A stretch of DNA of 64,000 nucleotides. Origin: Bacteroidota bacterium. Lineage in GTDB: Bacteria; Bacteroidota; Bacteroidia; B-17B0; Aurantibacillaceae. The stretch spans positions 1-64,000 of the forward strand of contig JAIUNM010000019.1 of assembly GCA_020162035.1 (NCBI GenBank), read 5' to 3'. A program made the translations under genes and the position numbers. Every line of letters starts with the position of its first letter. The stretch's first letter is position 1. The notes under the pieces were generated by a model. The model saw only the letters and a list, made by a program, of their open reading frames with translations. It was not told the DNA's origin and searched no databases. Positions 37,133-46,705 of this stretch are shown piece after piece.

Positions 37133-37681
37133 ATGGTAGACGTATTTGATATATACGATAAAATGGAACGCAATAATATTTTATTGTCGTTTAAAGGTGA
37201 AATTACGTCTGACCTCCTTACTTCTATTCTTCAAATTATGGAAAATAAAATGGAGAATATGCAAGAAGAACCTAAAATAAAAAAGAAAGTTTACAACGTT
37301 TTGGTTGAATGTTTACAGAATTTATATCACCATTTAGACGAAATTAGTGAAGAAGATACAGACCGAAGTAAATCTGCTATATTTATGATTGGCAGAGAAA
37401 ACGGTAAATACTCTATTTTTACTGGAAATTACATATTAAACGAAAACATTACCTCTCTTAAAAACAGATTAGATGATGTAAATGCATTAAATAAAGAGGA
37501 GTTAAAAGAATACTACAAAAAAGTATTAAATAATGGCGAAATGTCGTTAAAAGGTGGGGGTGGTTTAGGTATGATTGACATTGCCAGAAAAACTGGTGAA
37601 AAAATTGGATATAATTTTTTGGAAATTGACAAGAAAGTTTCTTTCTTTACACTAAATATTAAAATAACAAATAACAATTAA
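37133..37681 (+). CDS. SiaB family protein kinase
   Basis: 182 residues matching the SiaB family, single-domain GHKL-like kinases that phosphorylate SiaC. The N-box-like helix KVYNVLVECLQNLYHHLDE (about 60-80) and the glycine-rich GGGGLGMIDIARKTG loop (about 142-156) are the nucleotide-binding elements. In Pseudomonas, SiaB phosphorylates SiaC and the PP2C enzyme SiaA reverses it. The gene lies ten bases upstream of siaC. The start at 37133 fits the spacing and family length. Confidence 0.85.
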   Translation: MVDVFDIYDKMERNNILLSFKGEITSDLLTSILQIMENKMENMQEEPKIKKKVYNVLVECLQNLYHHLDEISEEDTDRSKSAIFMIGRENGKYSIFTGNYILNENITSLKNRLDDVNALNKEELKEYYKKVLNNGEMSLKGGGGLGMIDIARKTGEKIGYNFLEIDKKVSFFTLNIKITNNN

Positions 37682-37691
37682 AATATAAGCT

Positions 37692-38072
37692 ATGGACAAA
37701 TACGCAATTGAAGGCACACCTAAAACACCTAGTATCAGTTTTGACTTAAACTCAGGAGTACTTGAAATTAAAGGTCGCTCAATTCCTGAAAACTCAATTG
37801 AATTTTACAAACCATTAGTAGATTCATTAGACAAATACTCAAGTGGTGCTAAATCTGCAACAACAGTAAATGTTCAACTAGAATATTTCAACACATCATC
37901 ATCTAAATGTATTTTAGATGTATTTAAAAAATTAGAAAGCATACACAAAGGCGGAAGTGCAGTTACAATTAACTGGCATTACGAAGAAGATGATGAAGAT
38001 ATGTTAGAAGCTGGAGAAGATTATCAAGCAATTATAAACGTACCATTTAAAATGGTAATGGTTGCTGAATAA
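37692..38072 (+). CDS. SiaC family regulatory phosphoprotein (DUF1987)
   Basis: 126 residues, full length. It has the conserved [12 protein letters not shown] start, GRSIPENS, and [15 protein letters not shown]. Thr68 in YFNTSSSK occupies the same residue number as the phosphorylated Thr68 of Pseudomonas SiaC. There the unphosphorylated protein activates the diguanylate cyclase SiaD. No GGDEF gene is visible here, so the effector must be elsewhere or of another kind. A strong terminator follows. Confidence 0.88.
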   Translation: MDKYAIEGTPKTPSISFDLNSGVLEIKGRSIPENSIEFYKPLVDSLDKYSSGAKSATTVNVQLEYFNTSSSKCILDVFKKLESIHKGGSAVTINWHYEEDDEDMLEAGEDYQAIINVPFKMVMVAE

Positions 38073-38090
38073 TTTATTATCAAATTATAG

Positions 38091-38120
38091 CCCTGCCAAA
38101 CATTTGGCGGGGTTTTTTTT
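38091..38120 (+). terminator. terminator after siaC
   Basis: CCCTGCCAAA (38091-38100) pairs with TTTGGCGGGG (38103-38112), one pair being G-T, around a two-base loop, followed by eight T. A strong intrinsic terminator closing the lipoprotein-siaB-siaC unit. Confidence 0.9.
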
Positions 38121-38122
38121 AT

Positions 38123-38130
38123 TATATTTG
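38123..38130 (+). promoter_or_regulatory. -7 promoter element for the aldolase gene
   Basis: TATATTTG fits TAnnTTTG, starts just past the terminator and lies 19 bases before the ATG at 38150. Confidence 0.6.
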
Positions 38131-38149
38131 TACCCTTAAATTTATTATA

Positions 38150-39205
38150 ATGGCAAACACAATTGCACAACTTTTAGGCGATCAAGCTGATAATTTATTA
38201 AACCATACTTGTAAAACAATTCCAAAAGCAAACATACATTTGCCAGGTAACGATTTTGTTGACAGAATTTTTATGCAAAGCAACAGAAACCCACAAGTGT
38301 TAAGAAGCTTACAACAATTGTATGGAACAGGAAGGTTAGCAAATACAGGTTATATGAGTATTTTACCAGTTGACCAAGGTATTGAACACAGTGCAGGAGC
38401 AAGCTTTGCGCCAAATCCAATGTATTTTGATAGCGAAAACATTGTAAAATTAGCTATTGAAGGTGGCTGTAACGCTGTTGCATCTACATATGGTGTTTTA
38501 GCTTCAGTAGCAAGAAAATATGCTCATAAAATTCCATTTATCGTTAAAATTAATCACAACGAATTTATTTCTTATCCAAATAAATTTGATCAAATAATGT
38601 TTGGTTCTGTTGAAGATGCTTGGAATATGGGAGCTGTGGCAGTTGGTGCAACAATTTATTTTGGTTCGCCCGAAAGCCATCATCAAATAATTGAAGTAGC
38701 TCAAGCATTTGAAAGAGCACACGAACTTGGTATGGCAACAATATTATGGTGCTATACAAGAAATTCAGCATTTAAAAAAGACGGTGTAGATTATCACACA
38801 GCTGCAGATTTATCTAGTCAAGCAAATCATTTAGGCGTAACAATTCAAGCAGATATAATTAAACAAAAATTATCAGACAAAAATGGCGGATATTTAGCAG
38901 TTGGTCATGGAAAAACGCACCCTAAAGTTTACTCTGAACTAACAACCGATCATCCAATAGATTTATGCCGTTACCAAGTTGCAAATTGTTACATGGGACG
39001 TATGGGTTTAATTAATAGTGGTGGCGAAAGTAAAGGTGCAAGCGATTTAGCTGAAGCAGTTACAACAGCTGTAATAAACAAAAGAGCTGGTGGTCAAGGT
39101 TTAATTTCTGGTAGAAAAGCATTCCAAAAACCAATAAATGAAGGTGTTGCTTTATTAAATGCAATTCAAGATGTTTATCTTGATAGTAAAATCACAATAG
39201 CTTAA
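38150..39205 (+). CDS. fbaB: class I fructose-bisphosphate aldolase (DhnA type)
   Basis: 351 residues. Cleaves fructose 1,6-bisphosphate to two triose phosphates through a Schiff base. Motifs of the FbaB/DhnA group: [13 protein letters not shown] near residue 65, TIYFGSPES, and [13 protein letters not shown], which holds the lysine expected to form the imine. The late [18 protein letters not shown] motif would bind phosphate. It precedes accD, an order I recall from other Bacteroidota. Confidence 0.9.
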   Translation: MANTIAQLLGDQADNLLNHTCKTIPKANIHLPGNDFVDRIFMQSNRNPQVLRSLQQLYGTGRLANTGYMSILPVDQGIEHSAGASFAPNPMYFDSENIVKLAIEGGCNAVASTYGVLASVARKYAHKIPFIVKINHNEFISYPNKFDQIMFGSVEDAWNMGAVAVGATIYFGSPESHHQIIEVAQAFERAHELGMATILWCYTRNSAFKKDGVDYHTAADLSSQANHLGVTIQADIIKQKLSDKNGGYLAVGHGKTHPKVYSELTTDHPIDLCRYQVANCYMGRMGLINSGGESKGASDLAEAVTTAVINKRAGGQGLISGRKAFQKPINEGVALLNAIQDVYLDSKITIA

Positions 39206-39274
39206 GCTATTATTTATTAAATTTTAAATATTGAATTACTTTGTTTAAAATTTATAATTTTTTAATTTAAAGAA

Positions 39275-40120
39275 ATGAGTTGGTTTAAAAGATTAAAAGA
39301 AGGTATTACAACCTCAACTAAAGAAAAAAAGGAAACCCCCGAAGGTCTTTGGTATAAGTGCCCCTCGTGTAAAAAAATACACGATTCGCAACATCACGCA
39401 AACAATAAATATGTTTGTAGCGAATGTAAACATCACGAACGCATTGGAAGTAAAGAATATTTTGAAGTTATTTTTGATAACAATCAATTTACCGAATTAC
39501 ATGAAAACTTAGTAAGTGGCGACCCTTTAGAATTTACCGATACAAAAAAATATACCGATAGATTAGCAGATACCATTAAAAAAACAAATTTAAACGATGC
39601 TTTGCGAAGTGCTTATGGCACAGTAAACGATTTACCATTGGTAATTTGTTGTATGGATTTTAATTTTATTGGTGGAAGCATGGGAAGTGTTGTTGGCGAA
39701 AAAATTTCAAGAGCAATAGATTTTTGTATTAAAACAAACTCCCCACTTTTAATTATAAGCAAGAGCGGTGGCGCGCGTATGATGGAAGCAGCTTTTAGCT
39801 TAATGCAAATGGCTAAAACATCTGCCAAACTAAGCTTATTGGCCCAAAACAAAATACCATATATTTCTTTGTTAACAGATCCTACAACTGGCGGTGTTAC
39901 GGCAAGTTATGCAATGCTTGGCGATTTAAATATTGCTGAACCAGGTAGCTTAATTGGTTTTGCAGGGCCGCGTGTAGTAAAAGAAACAATAGGGAAAGAT
40001 TTACCAAAAGGATTTCAAACTGCTGAATTTGTTTTAGAACATGGCTTTTTAGATAAAATTGTTCCTCGAACCGAATTAAAAAACACATTAGGAAATATTT
40101 TAAAAATGTTAAAAAATTAA
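39275..40120 (+). CDS. accD: acetyl-CoA carboxylase carboxyltransferase subunit beta
   Basis: 281 residues. It transfers the carboxyl group from biotin to acetyl-CoA, forming malonyl-CoA, in complex with AccA (encoded at 49234). The N-terminal four-cysteine zinc finger is intact (WYKCPSCKK near 27-35 and YVCSECKHH near 49-57). The crotonase-fold domain shows [28 protein letters not shown] and [18 protein letters not shown]. It follows the aldolase gene with its own likely promoter near 39236. Confidence 0.96.
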   Translation: MSWFKRLKEGITTSTKEKKETPEGLWYKCPSCKKIHDSQHHANNKYVCSECKHHERIGSKEYFEVIFDNNQFTELHENLVSGDPLEFTDTKKYTDRLADTIKKTNLNDALRSAYGTVNDLPLVICCMDFNFIGGSMGSVVGEKISRAIDFCIKTNSPLLIISKSGGARMMEAAFSLMQMAKTSAKLSLLAQNKIPYISLLTDPTTGGVTASYAMLGDLNIAEPGSLIGFAGPRVVKETIGKDLPKGFQTAEFVLEHGFLDKIVPRTELKNTLGNILKMLKN

Positions 40121-40160
40121 TTTTGGCTTAAAATTTGATTAATACCTTAAAATTAAAACT

Positions 40161-40676
40161 ATGAAAAAAACAATTTTAACAACTTTATTTATCGCATTAA
40201 TAAGTTTAACTGCTTTTGCTGGAGATGGCGATAAAATTCCAACTGCAACCTTAAAAAAACTTGATGGTAGTAAAATTAGTAGCACTACTTTTACTAATAA
40301 TGGTAAGCCTATAATTATTAGTTTTTGGGCTACTTGGTGCAAACCATGTAAAAAAGAACTAGATGCAATTGCTGAAAACTATACTGATTGGCAAAAAGAA
40401 ACTGGAGTAAAACTAATTGCAATAAGTATTGATGATGCCCGCAGTAGCGGTAAAGTTGTTACAGATGTAAAAAGTAAAGGTTGGGAATATGAAGTTTACA
40501 TTGACGAAAATCAAGATTTTAAACGAGCAATGAACGTAAACAACGTACCGCATACATTTATAATTGATGGAACTGGAAAAATTGTTTGGAGCCATAATTC
40601 ATATACCGAGGGTGATGAAGAAAAATTACACGAAAACGTAAAAAAAGTGATAAATGGCGAAAAGTTAACTCACTAA
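40161..40676 (+). CDS. TlpA-type thiol-disulfide oxidoreductase
   Basis: 171 residues: signal peptide (about 1-20, ISLTAFAG) and a thioredoxin fold with the active site FWATWCKPCKKEL (CxxC near 58-61) and the cis-proline loop NNVPHTF. It is likely periplasmic, reducing disulphides in exported proteins or in cytochrome maturation. The next two genes encode exported proteins, one (Omp28-like) with a CGNCPP motif that could be a partner. Confidence 0.9.
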   Translation: MKKTILTTLFIALISLTAFAGDGDKIPTATLKKLDGSKISSTTFTNNGKPIIISFWATWCKPCKKELDAIAENYTDWQKETGVKLIAISIDDARSSGKVVTDVKSKGWEYEVYIDENQDFKRAMNVNNVPHTFIIDGTGKIVWSHNSYTEGDEEKLHENVKKVINGEKLTH

Positions 40677-40712
40677 TTGTTAATTTTCGCAAAAATTGTT
40701 TTTCTTTGTAGC

Positions 40713-42422
40713 ATGAAAAACACATCTTTTAAAAGTAGCTTGTTTGCTACTTTTTTGTTAATCTTTACTCTAAATCCATTTAAGATATTTTCTCAATCTA
40801 ACATTTCAGATGAAGTTAATTCAATACACGGAAATTTTCAAGTAGATGCTCAATATTATAATCCTGATAGTTTAATTGGAGCACCTAAAGTTCCTGAAAA
40901 AATGCTTTCAAATGCTTTTGGTAATATTAATTATCAACGCGGTAAATTTAGCGCTGGTGTAAGATACGAAGCTTACAATAATGTAATGCAAGGCTTTGAC
41001 CAAAGATACAAAGGCCAAGGCGTTGTAAATAGATTTGCAAGATATCAAGACAATTTATTAGATATAACTGTTGGAAACATATACGAACAATTTGGAAGCG
41101 GTTTAATTTTTAGAACTTATTATGAACCCGGTTTATTGTACGATAATTCGTTAGATGGTATTCGTGTTATATCTAACCCCTATAAAGGTTTTACGTTTAA
41201 AGGTTTAGTTGGTCGTCAAAGAAGTTTTTTTACTTTAGGACAAGGTATAGTGCGAGGTTTTGATGGCGAAGTAAATATTAATGAAGCTTTAGATTCTTTA
41301 GCTGCAAAAATTAAAACAAAAGTAATTTTGGGAGGAAGTTTTGTAAGTAAATTTCAGCCAGACCAAGACCCAGCTTATAATTTACCTGAAAACGTTGGTG
41401 CGTATGGTGGTAGAATAAATATCATTAGAGAAGGTTTTAATTTTTATGGTGAATATGTAATGAAAGAAAATGATCCAAGTAATGACAATAAAGCCGTTGC
41501 AAATGGAAAAACAATTTATAGTTACAAAAATGGTGAGGCATTATTTCTATCAACCTCTTATGCAACAAAAGGCTTATCTTTTTTATTACAAGGTAAACGC
41601 ATAGATAATTTCGGATTTAGAAGTGATAGAGATGCAGGCTTACAAAATTTACTTATAAATTATTTACCAGCTACAACTAAACAACATACTTATTTAATGC
41701 CTGCATATAACCCATACGCAACACAACCAAGAGGCGAAATTGGTTTATTAGCAGAAATTCAATATAAATTTCAAAAAGGTACTGCACTTGGCGGAAAATA
41801 TGGAACAGAAATAACTTTAAATTACTCACAAGCCAATGGATTAAAACATATAGGTGTTAACGACACCAATTCAACCATGCAACTATACAAAACCAATTAT
41901 AACGAAGTAGGCGAACAATATTATCACGATTTTTTTATTGAAATAAATAAAAAATTCACAAAGCAATTAAAAGGTACGTTTATGTATGCTAACCAATTTT
42001 ACAATAAAAACATAGTTCAGTTTGGTTCGCCAAATGCTGGATATAACAATATAATATCAAATATTGGTGTTGTAGATATTACTTATAAATACAAATCAAA
42101 TTCGGCCATACGTTTTGAAACACAATGTTTATTTAGAGACAACAGCGATACACTAAACTTAGGAAGTTGGGCTACAGCAATGGTAGAGTGGACACCCAAC
42201 ACACATTTTTTTGTTGCAGTTTTAGACCAATACAATTACGGAAACCCTGTTGATAATTTAAAATTACATTACTTTTTAGTAAGTGCGGGCTACACATCAG
42301 GCCCACATAGAATAAGTATGAGTTACGGTAAACAAAGGGCCGGTATTTTTTGTGTTGGAGGGGTATGTAGAAATGTTCCGGCTAGTAATGGATTTGCTAT
42401 TTCTATTACCAGTAGTTTTTAG
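40713..42422 (+). CDS. DUF6029 family outer-membrane protein
   Basis: About 569 residues from the ATG at 40713; this gives a clean signal peptide (MKNTSFKSSL to FSQS), while the frame upstream of it overlaps the TlpA end and a likely promoter. The body is rich in alternating strands and aromatic residues with a GNIYEQFGSGLIFRTYYEPGL segment, as in DUF6029 proteins of Bacteroidota, and ends in Phe (AISITSSF), as barrels do. Role unknown. The gene follows TlpA and precedes an Omp28-like lipoprotein, an order I recall from related genomes. Confidence 0.75.
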   Translation: MKNTSFKSSLFATFLLIFTLNPFKIFSQSNISDEVNSIHGNFQVDAQYYNPDSLIGAPKVPEKMLSNAFGNINYQRGKFSAGVRYEAYNNVMQGFDQRYKGQGVVNRFARYQDNLLDITVGNIYEQFGSGLIFRTYYEPGLLYDNSLDGIRVISNPYKGFTFKGLVGRQRSFFTLGQGIVRGFDGEVNINEALDSLAAKIKTKVILGGSFVSKFQPDQDPAYNLPENVGAYGGRINIIREGFNFYGEYVMKENDPSNDNKAVANGKTIYSYKNGEALFLSTSYATKGLSFLLQGKRIDNFGFRSDRDAGLQNLLINYLPATTKQHTYLMPAYNPYATQPRGEIGLLAEIQYKFQKGTALGGKYGTEITLNYSQANGLKHIGVNDTNSTMQLYKTNYNEVGEQYYHDFFIEINKKFTKQLKGTFMYANQFYNKNIVQFGSPNAGYNNIISNIGVVDITYKYKSNSAIRFETQCLFRDNSDTLNLGSWATAMVEWTPNTHFFVAVLDQYNYGNPVDNLKLHYFLVSAGYTSGPHRISMSYGKQRAGIFCVGGVCRNVPASNGFAISITSSF

Positions 42423-42442
42423 TATATTTACAATAATTAATT

Positions 42443-43327
42443 ATGAAATTAAAACTCACCATATTAATTCTAAGTTTAACAGCAATAGTTATTAGTTGCG
42501 ATAAAGTTAAAAATCCAATTGAAAATCCAACAGTTGGTAACAGTAATTCAACAGTAAACCCATATACATTTTATTCTAAAAACAACATTACAAAATGTAA
42601 TTTTAAAAAAGTGTTACTTGAAGATTATACAGGGCAGCAATGTGGAAACTGCCCGCCTGCTGCTGTTGTAGCTCATAATATAGGCGATCAATATAAAGAT
42701 ACAGTAATAGCAATTGCAGTGCATGCAGGTTTTTTTTCAAAAACAAATTCAACTTTCCCTACATCATATACAACAACAGTAGGTAACGATTGGGATGCAT
42801 CATCTGGTTTTGGTGTAAGTTCTGCCGGTAATCCAAACGGTATGATAAATAGAAAAGATTATGGTTCTGGAAAAATTAAGCCACAGGGTGCATGGCAAGG
42901 ATATGTTGAACTTGCAAAAAAAGAAATTCAAAAAGTAAAACTTGAGCTTTTTTTAAATTATGATGGAGGCACAAGGCAACTAAGTGCAATGGCTAAAGTT
43001 AAATTTAAAGCTACTCATCCAAATAACACAAAAATTAATTTAGTATTAATGGAAGATAGCATAATTGGCCCTCAAAAAGATTATTTGCAATTACCAGATG
43101 TAGTACCAAATTATGTATTTATGCACATGTTACGTGGTAGCTTAAATGGCTCATGGGGTGTTACTGCTAAAAATACGCCAATTGCAGTAAATGACAGTAT
43201 GAGTGTTTCTTACGATAATTACGCTATACCTAGTAACTTTAAAGATAAAGATATGTATTTAGTTGCTTTTGTGTACGACGAATTAGATAAAACAATTTTA
43301 CAAGTAGAAAAACTAAAGATTAAATAA
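42443..43327 (+). CDS. Omp28-related lipoprotein
   Basis: 294 residues. A lipoprotein signal ends in AIVISC (Cys near 19). The mature protein has the Omp28 hallmark VLLEDYTGQQCGNCPPA (about 54-70), a thioredoxin-like CxxC segment, and ends with a beta-sandwich. Omp28-type proteins are surface or periplasmic in Bacteroidota, with no defined activity. Neighbourhood with TlpA suggests its CGNC pair is kept reduced by that enzyme. Confidence 0.85.
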   Translation: MKLKLTILILSLTAIVISCDKVKNPIENPTVGNSNSTVNPYTFYSKNNITKCNFKKVLLEDYTGQQCGNCPPAAVVAHNIGDQYKDTVIAIAVHAGFFSKTNSTFPTSYTTTVGNDWDASSGFGVSSAGNPNGMINRKDYGSGKIKPQGAWQGYVELAKKEIQKVKLELFLNYDGGTRQLSAMAKVKFKATHPNNTKINLVLMEDSIIGPQKDYLQLPDVVPNYVFMHMLRGSLNGSWGVTAKNTPIAVNDSMSVSYDNYAIPSNFKDKDMYLVAFVYDELDKTILQVEKLKIK

Positions 43328-43367
43328 AATGGTTTAAAACATTTTTTTTATGTTTCATTCAAACTAC

Positions 43368-43375
43368 TAAATTTG
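43368..43375 (+). promoter_or_regulatory. -7 promoter element for gcvH
   Basis: TAAATTTG fits TAnnTTTG and lies 15 bases before the ATG at 43391. Confidence 0.5.
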
Positions 43376-43390
43376 TAAAAAATATTTATT

Positions 43391-43771
43391 ATGAATTTTC
43401 CTTCAGAATTAAAGTACACTAAAGACCACGAGTGGGTAAAAATTGATGGTGATGTTGCAACAGTTGGCATTACTGATTTTGCACAACGCGAATTAGGCGA
43501 TATTGTTTATGTTGATGTAAATACAATTGGTGAAACAGTAGAAAAAGAAGCTGTGTTTGGAACAGTTGAAGCCGTAAAAACTGTTAGCGATTTATTTATG
43601 CCATTAAGTGGCGAAGTTTTAGAAGTAAATAAAGATATTGACTCTGCTCCTGAGAGTGTAAATAGCGACCCCTACGGAAAAGGCTGGATGATTAAATTAA
43701 AAATAACTAACTCATCAGAAGTTGCAGGACTTTTAACTGCCGATGCATATAAAGCATTAATTGGTGCTTAA
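43391..43771 (+). CDS. gcvH: glycine cleavage system H protein
   Basis: 126 residues. Carries the aminomethyl group between the P and T proteins on a lipoyl arm; the lipoylated lysine is K63 in [13 protein letters not shown]. The family start [20 protein letters not shown] is present. Single-gene unit with its own promoter and a bidirectional terminator. The other gcv genes are not in the window. Confidence 0.96.
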   Translation: MNFPSELKYTKDHEWVKIDGDVATVGITDFAQRELGDIVYVDVNTIGETVEKEAVFGTVEAVKTVSDLFMPLSGEVLEVNKDIDSAPESVNSDPYGKGWMIKLKITNSSEVAGLLTADAYKALIGA

Positions 43772-43793
43772 ATTAAAGCAAATAAAAAATTAA

Positions 43794-43827
43794 TAAAAAA
43801 AGCGACAAAAATTTGTCGCTTTTTTTA
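43794..43827. terminator. bidirectional terminator between gcvH and acyl-CoA dehydrogenase
   Basis: AGCGACAAA (43801-43809) and TTTGTCGCT (43812-43820) form a perfect stem flanked by A on the left and T on the right. It can end both the plus-strand gcvH and the minus-strand acyl-CoA dehydrogenase transcripts. Confidence 0.85.
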
Positions 43828-43842
43828 TTAAATAAGTTTTAA

Positions 43843-45027
43843 TTAACTAAAAGCATTAAATCCTGTAACATCCATACCAGTAATTAGTAAATGAATATCA
43901 TGTGTGCCTTCGTAAGTAATTACACTTTCTAAATTCATCATATGGCGCATAATTGGATATTCTCCAGTAATTCCCATTCCACCATGTATTTGGCGGGCTT
44001 CGCGTGCAATTTGTAAAGCCATATTAACGTTATTACGTTTTGCCATGCTTATTTGTGCTGGCGTTGCTCGGTGTTCGTTTTTTAATTGGCCTAACCTAAA
44101 TGTTAATAATTGTGCTTTAGTAATTTCTGTAATCATTTCAGCTAATTTTTTTTGTGTTAATTGAAATGCTCCAATTGGTTTTCCAAATTGCGAACGTTCT
44201 TTACTGTATCTTAAAGCGCTATCATAACAATCCATTGCTGCACCTATTACGCCCCATGCAATACCAAAACGCGCACTATTTAAACAACCTAATGGCCCTT
44301 TTAAACCTTTTATATTTGGGAAAATATTTTCTTTAGGAACTTTAACGTTATCAAACACTAACTCGCCTGTAGCACTTGCTCTTAAACTCCATTTACCATG
44401 AGTTTCGGGAGTTGTAAAACCTGGCATTCCTCTTTCAACAACTAAACCTCTAATATCGCCAGCTTCATCTTTAGCCCAAACAACAGCAATATCAGCAAAT
44501 GGACTATTGCTTATCCACATTTTTGCTCCGTTTAAAATAACGTGCTTACCATCTCCTGCATCTTTAAAATTTGTAATCATTCCTGCAGGGTTACTTCCAT
44601 GATCGGGCTCTGTTAAACCAAAACAACCCATTAAATCGCCAGTTGCAAGTTTTGGCAAATATTTTTTCTTTTGCTCTTCGCTTCCGTAAGTGTAAATTGG
44701 AAACATAACTAACGAGCTTTGAACAGAGGCTGTTGATCTTAAACCACTATCGCCACGTTCTAATTCTTGCATTATTAATCCGTAGCTAATTTGATCTAAA
44801 CCTGGCCCACCATATTCGGTTGGAATATACGGCCCAAACGCACCAATTTCAGCCAAACCTTTTATCCATTGTTTAGGAAATTTTGTTGTTTGACAAGCCT
44901 CTTCAACAATTGGAGTTACTTCTTTTTTTACCCATGCTCGTGCAGTTTCACGAATTAACTTATGTTCATCACTTAATAATTCATCCATTAAGTAATAATC
45001 GTGTGCTTGAAAATTATCAGTTGCCAT
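43843..45027 (-). CDS. acyl-CoA dehydrogenase, glutaryl-CoA dehydrogenase-like
   Basis: 394 residues, full length. FAD-dependent alpha,beta-oxidation of an acyl-CoA. Family motifs: CFGLTEPDHGSNPAGM (FAD and substrate binding), ARFGIAWGVIGAAMDCY and the C-terminal RQIHGGMGITGEYPIMRHM. The catalytic glutamate is E373 in VITYEGTHDIH. The overall sequence, including the ESVITYEGTHDIHLL end, is closest in my reading to glutaryl-CoA dehydrogenase, which also decarboxylates glutaryl-CoA to crotonyl-CoA. Substrate assignment is less sure than the family. Confidence 0.85.
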   Translation of the reverse strand: MATDNFQAHDYYLMDELLSDEHKLIRETARAWVKKEVTPIVEEACQTTKFPKQWIKGLAEIGAFGPYIPTEYGGPGLDQISYGLIMQELERGDSGLRSTASVQSSLVMFPIYTYGSEEQKKKYLPKLATGDLMGCFGLTEPDHGSNPAGMITNFKDAGDGKHVILNGAKMWISNSPFADIAVVWAKDEAGDIRGLVVERGMPGFTTPETHGKWSLRASATGELVFDNVKVPKENIFPNIKGLKGPLGCLNSARFGIAWGVIGAAMDCYDSALRYSKERSQFGKPIGAFQLTQKKLAEMITEITKAQLLTFRLGQLKNEHRATPAQISMAKRNNVNMALQIAREARQIHGGMGITGEYPIMRHMMNLESVITYEGTHDIHLLITGMDVTGFNAFS

Positions 45028-45078
45028 ATAAAAAATTTAAAGAAACAAATTTAATTAATTAATATTAAAAATGGTATA

Positions 45079-46188
45079 TTAATTAGTTGTTAATTGGATA
45101 TCTTCTGGTTTGCCAAAACGTTTTAATGTATTTAAATGTGAAGAAAAAGCCTGCCATAGGGTTTCGTTTTCTAAGTAAGGTATGCCAAATTCTTCGGCTG
45201 TTTGCTTAACTATTGGTGCAATTGCAGGGTAATGTACATGACAAATTGTAGGAAATAAATGATGTTCTACTTGAAAATTTAAACCGCCCACATACCATGA
45301 AATAAATTTATTTTTACGCGAAAAATTAACTGTTGTGTTTAATTGATGTATAGCCCATGTGTTTTCTATTGTACCATGTTCGTTTGGTAATGGATGCGTT
45401 GTTTGTTCTACTGTATGTGCTAATTGGAAAGTAATTGAAAGTATTAAACCTGCTATAATGTGCATAGTAAAAAAGCCAATGATAAATGAAGGTGTGTGAA
45501 CTTCTATTACAAATATTGGCAGAATTATAAATACAACTATGTAAACTATTTTACTTAAAATTATTTTAATTAAAGCAATTACATTTTCTTTAGCTTTTAG
45601 CTTGTTTACACCAGACTTAGTGTATTTAGAAAATTGCACAAAATCTTTAAAAATTACCCAATAAATTGTAAGAATGCTGTAGAATAAAAAAACATAAAAA
45701 TGTTGGAGTTTATGGTACCATTTTACTTTGGTATGAGGCGAAAAACGCATAATTAATTTATCTTCAATATCATCATCATAATCAGTAACATTTGTGTATG
45801 TATGGTGTAAAATATTGTGTTGTAGTTTCCAATTAAAAACAGCACCGCCTAATAAATTTAAAGTATGACCTAACCAATAATTAACATTACTACTACTTGA
45901 GTAAGCACCATGATTTGCATCGTGCATAATAGACATACCAATACCAGCTAAGGCTATACCCATAAGAGCAAATAATAAAATAACATAAACCGGTTGCGGG
46001 GTGAAAATTAAAATACATGAAAATGGCACTAAATACATTGCTAATAATACAATTGTTTTAGTAACCATGCTATTATTATAATTTTTAGATATTTTATTTT
46101 CTTTAAAATAGCCATCAACCCTATTTCTTAAGGTTGAAAAAAATAAAAGTTTGTTTTTATCTTTATCTATAAATTGTAATGGTTTCAT
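45079..46188 (-). CDS. membrane fatty-acid desaturase
   Basis: 369 residues, an integral di-iron desaturase with four main hydrophobic segments. The three histidine boxes are complete: HDANHGAY (near 110), HNILHHTYTN (near 142) and QVEHHLFP (near 308). The QxxHH form of the third box is typical of front-end acyl-lipid desaturases, though several bacterial acyl-CoA desaturases share it. It introduces a double bond into membrane fatty acids, and its neighbour is a cold-shock protein gene, which fits adaptation of membrane fluidity. Confidence 0.88.
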   Translation of the reverse strand: MKPLQFIDKDKNKLLFFSTLRNRVDGYFKENKISKNYNNSMVTKTIVLLAMYLVPFSCILIFTPQPVYVILLFALMGIALAGIGMSIMHDANHGAYSSSSNVNYWLGHTLNLLGGAVFNWKLQHNILHHTYTNVTDYDDDIEDKLIMRFSPHTKVKWYHKLQHFYVFLFYSILTIYWVIFKDFVQFSKYTKSGVNKLKAKENVIALIKIILSKIVYIVVFIILPIFVIEVHTPSFIIGFFTMHIIAGLILSITFQLAHTVEQTTHPLPNEHGTIENTWAIHQLNTTVNFSRKNKFISWYVGGLNFQVEHHLFPTICHVHYPAIAPIVKQTAEEFGIPYLENETLWQAFSSHLNTLKRFGKPEDIQLTTN

Positions 46189-46214
46189 GTTTTTTTTATT
46201 TATAACAATTATAA

Positions 46215-46246
46215 TAAAAAAACCAAAGCTAAATTTGCTTTGGTTT
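46215..46246 (-). terminator. terminator after the cold-shock gene
   Basis: On the minus strand AACCAAAGC (46245-46237) pairs with GCTTTGGTT (46229-46221) around a seven-base loop and runs into a T tract (A run at 46215-46222 on the plus strand). It separates cspA from the desaturase. Confidence 0.8.
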
Positions 46247-46269
46247 AATTAATTTTATGATTTTTGTTA

Positions 46270-46461
46270 TTAAGCTGCTATTGTAACATTTACGGCATTT
46301 AATCCTTTTTTACCGTTTTCTACATCAAATGTAACGATATCGTTTTCGCGGATTTTACTTTTTAAACCTGTAACATGCACGAAAATTTCTTCGCCATCTT
46401 CTGCTTTAATAAATCCGAATCCTTTTGTTTCATTAAAAAATTTAACTGTTCCTTTTTTCAT
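46270..46461 (-). CDS. cold-shock domain protein
   Basis: 63 residues, a single CSD OB-fold that binds single-stranded RNA and DNA. RNP1 (KGFGFIKAEDG) and RNP2 (EIFVHVT) are intact. The protein is of the short CspA type. The gene sits alone between a terminator and a 244-base upstream region, long for this genome and possibly a structured cold-responsive leader. Confidence 0.93.
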   Translation of the reverse strand: MKKGTVKFFNETKGFGFIKAEDGEEIFVHVTGLKSKIRENDIVTFDVENGKKGLNAVNVTIAA

Positions 46462-46705
46462 TTTGTTTTGTTTTGTGCCCTTAGGCGATTATTAGTTGAA
46501 TGTTATTATTAATTTATTAAGAAGTGTAACATTCTAAAACCACTTTATAATTTTTTTTAAATTTTATATTATTTGTTATTGTATTTTAATTAAATATTTG
46601 CTTTTAGACTGTAAACCAAATAAAATAATTAATTGAGATGCGTTCTAAATTGTTCAAAAATAAGTAATAATTATTGAATTTTAAAATAAATAATAAATGT
46701 AAAGG

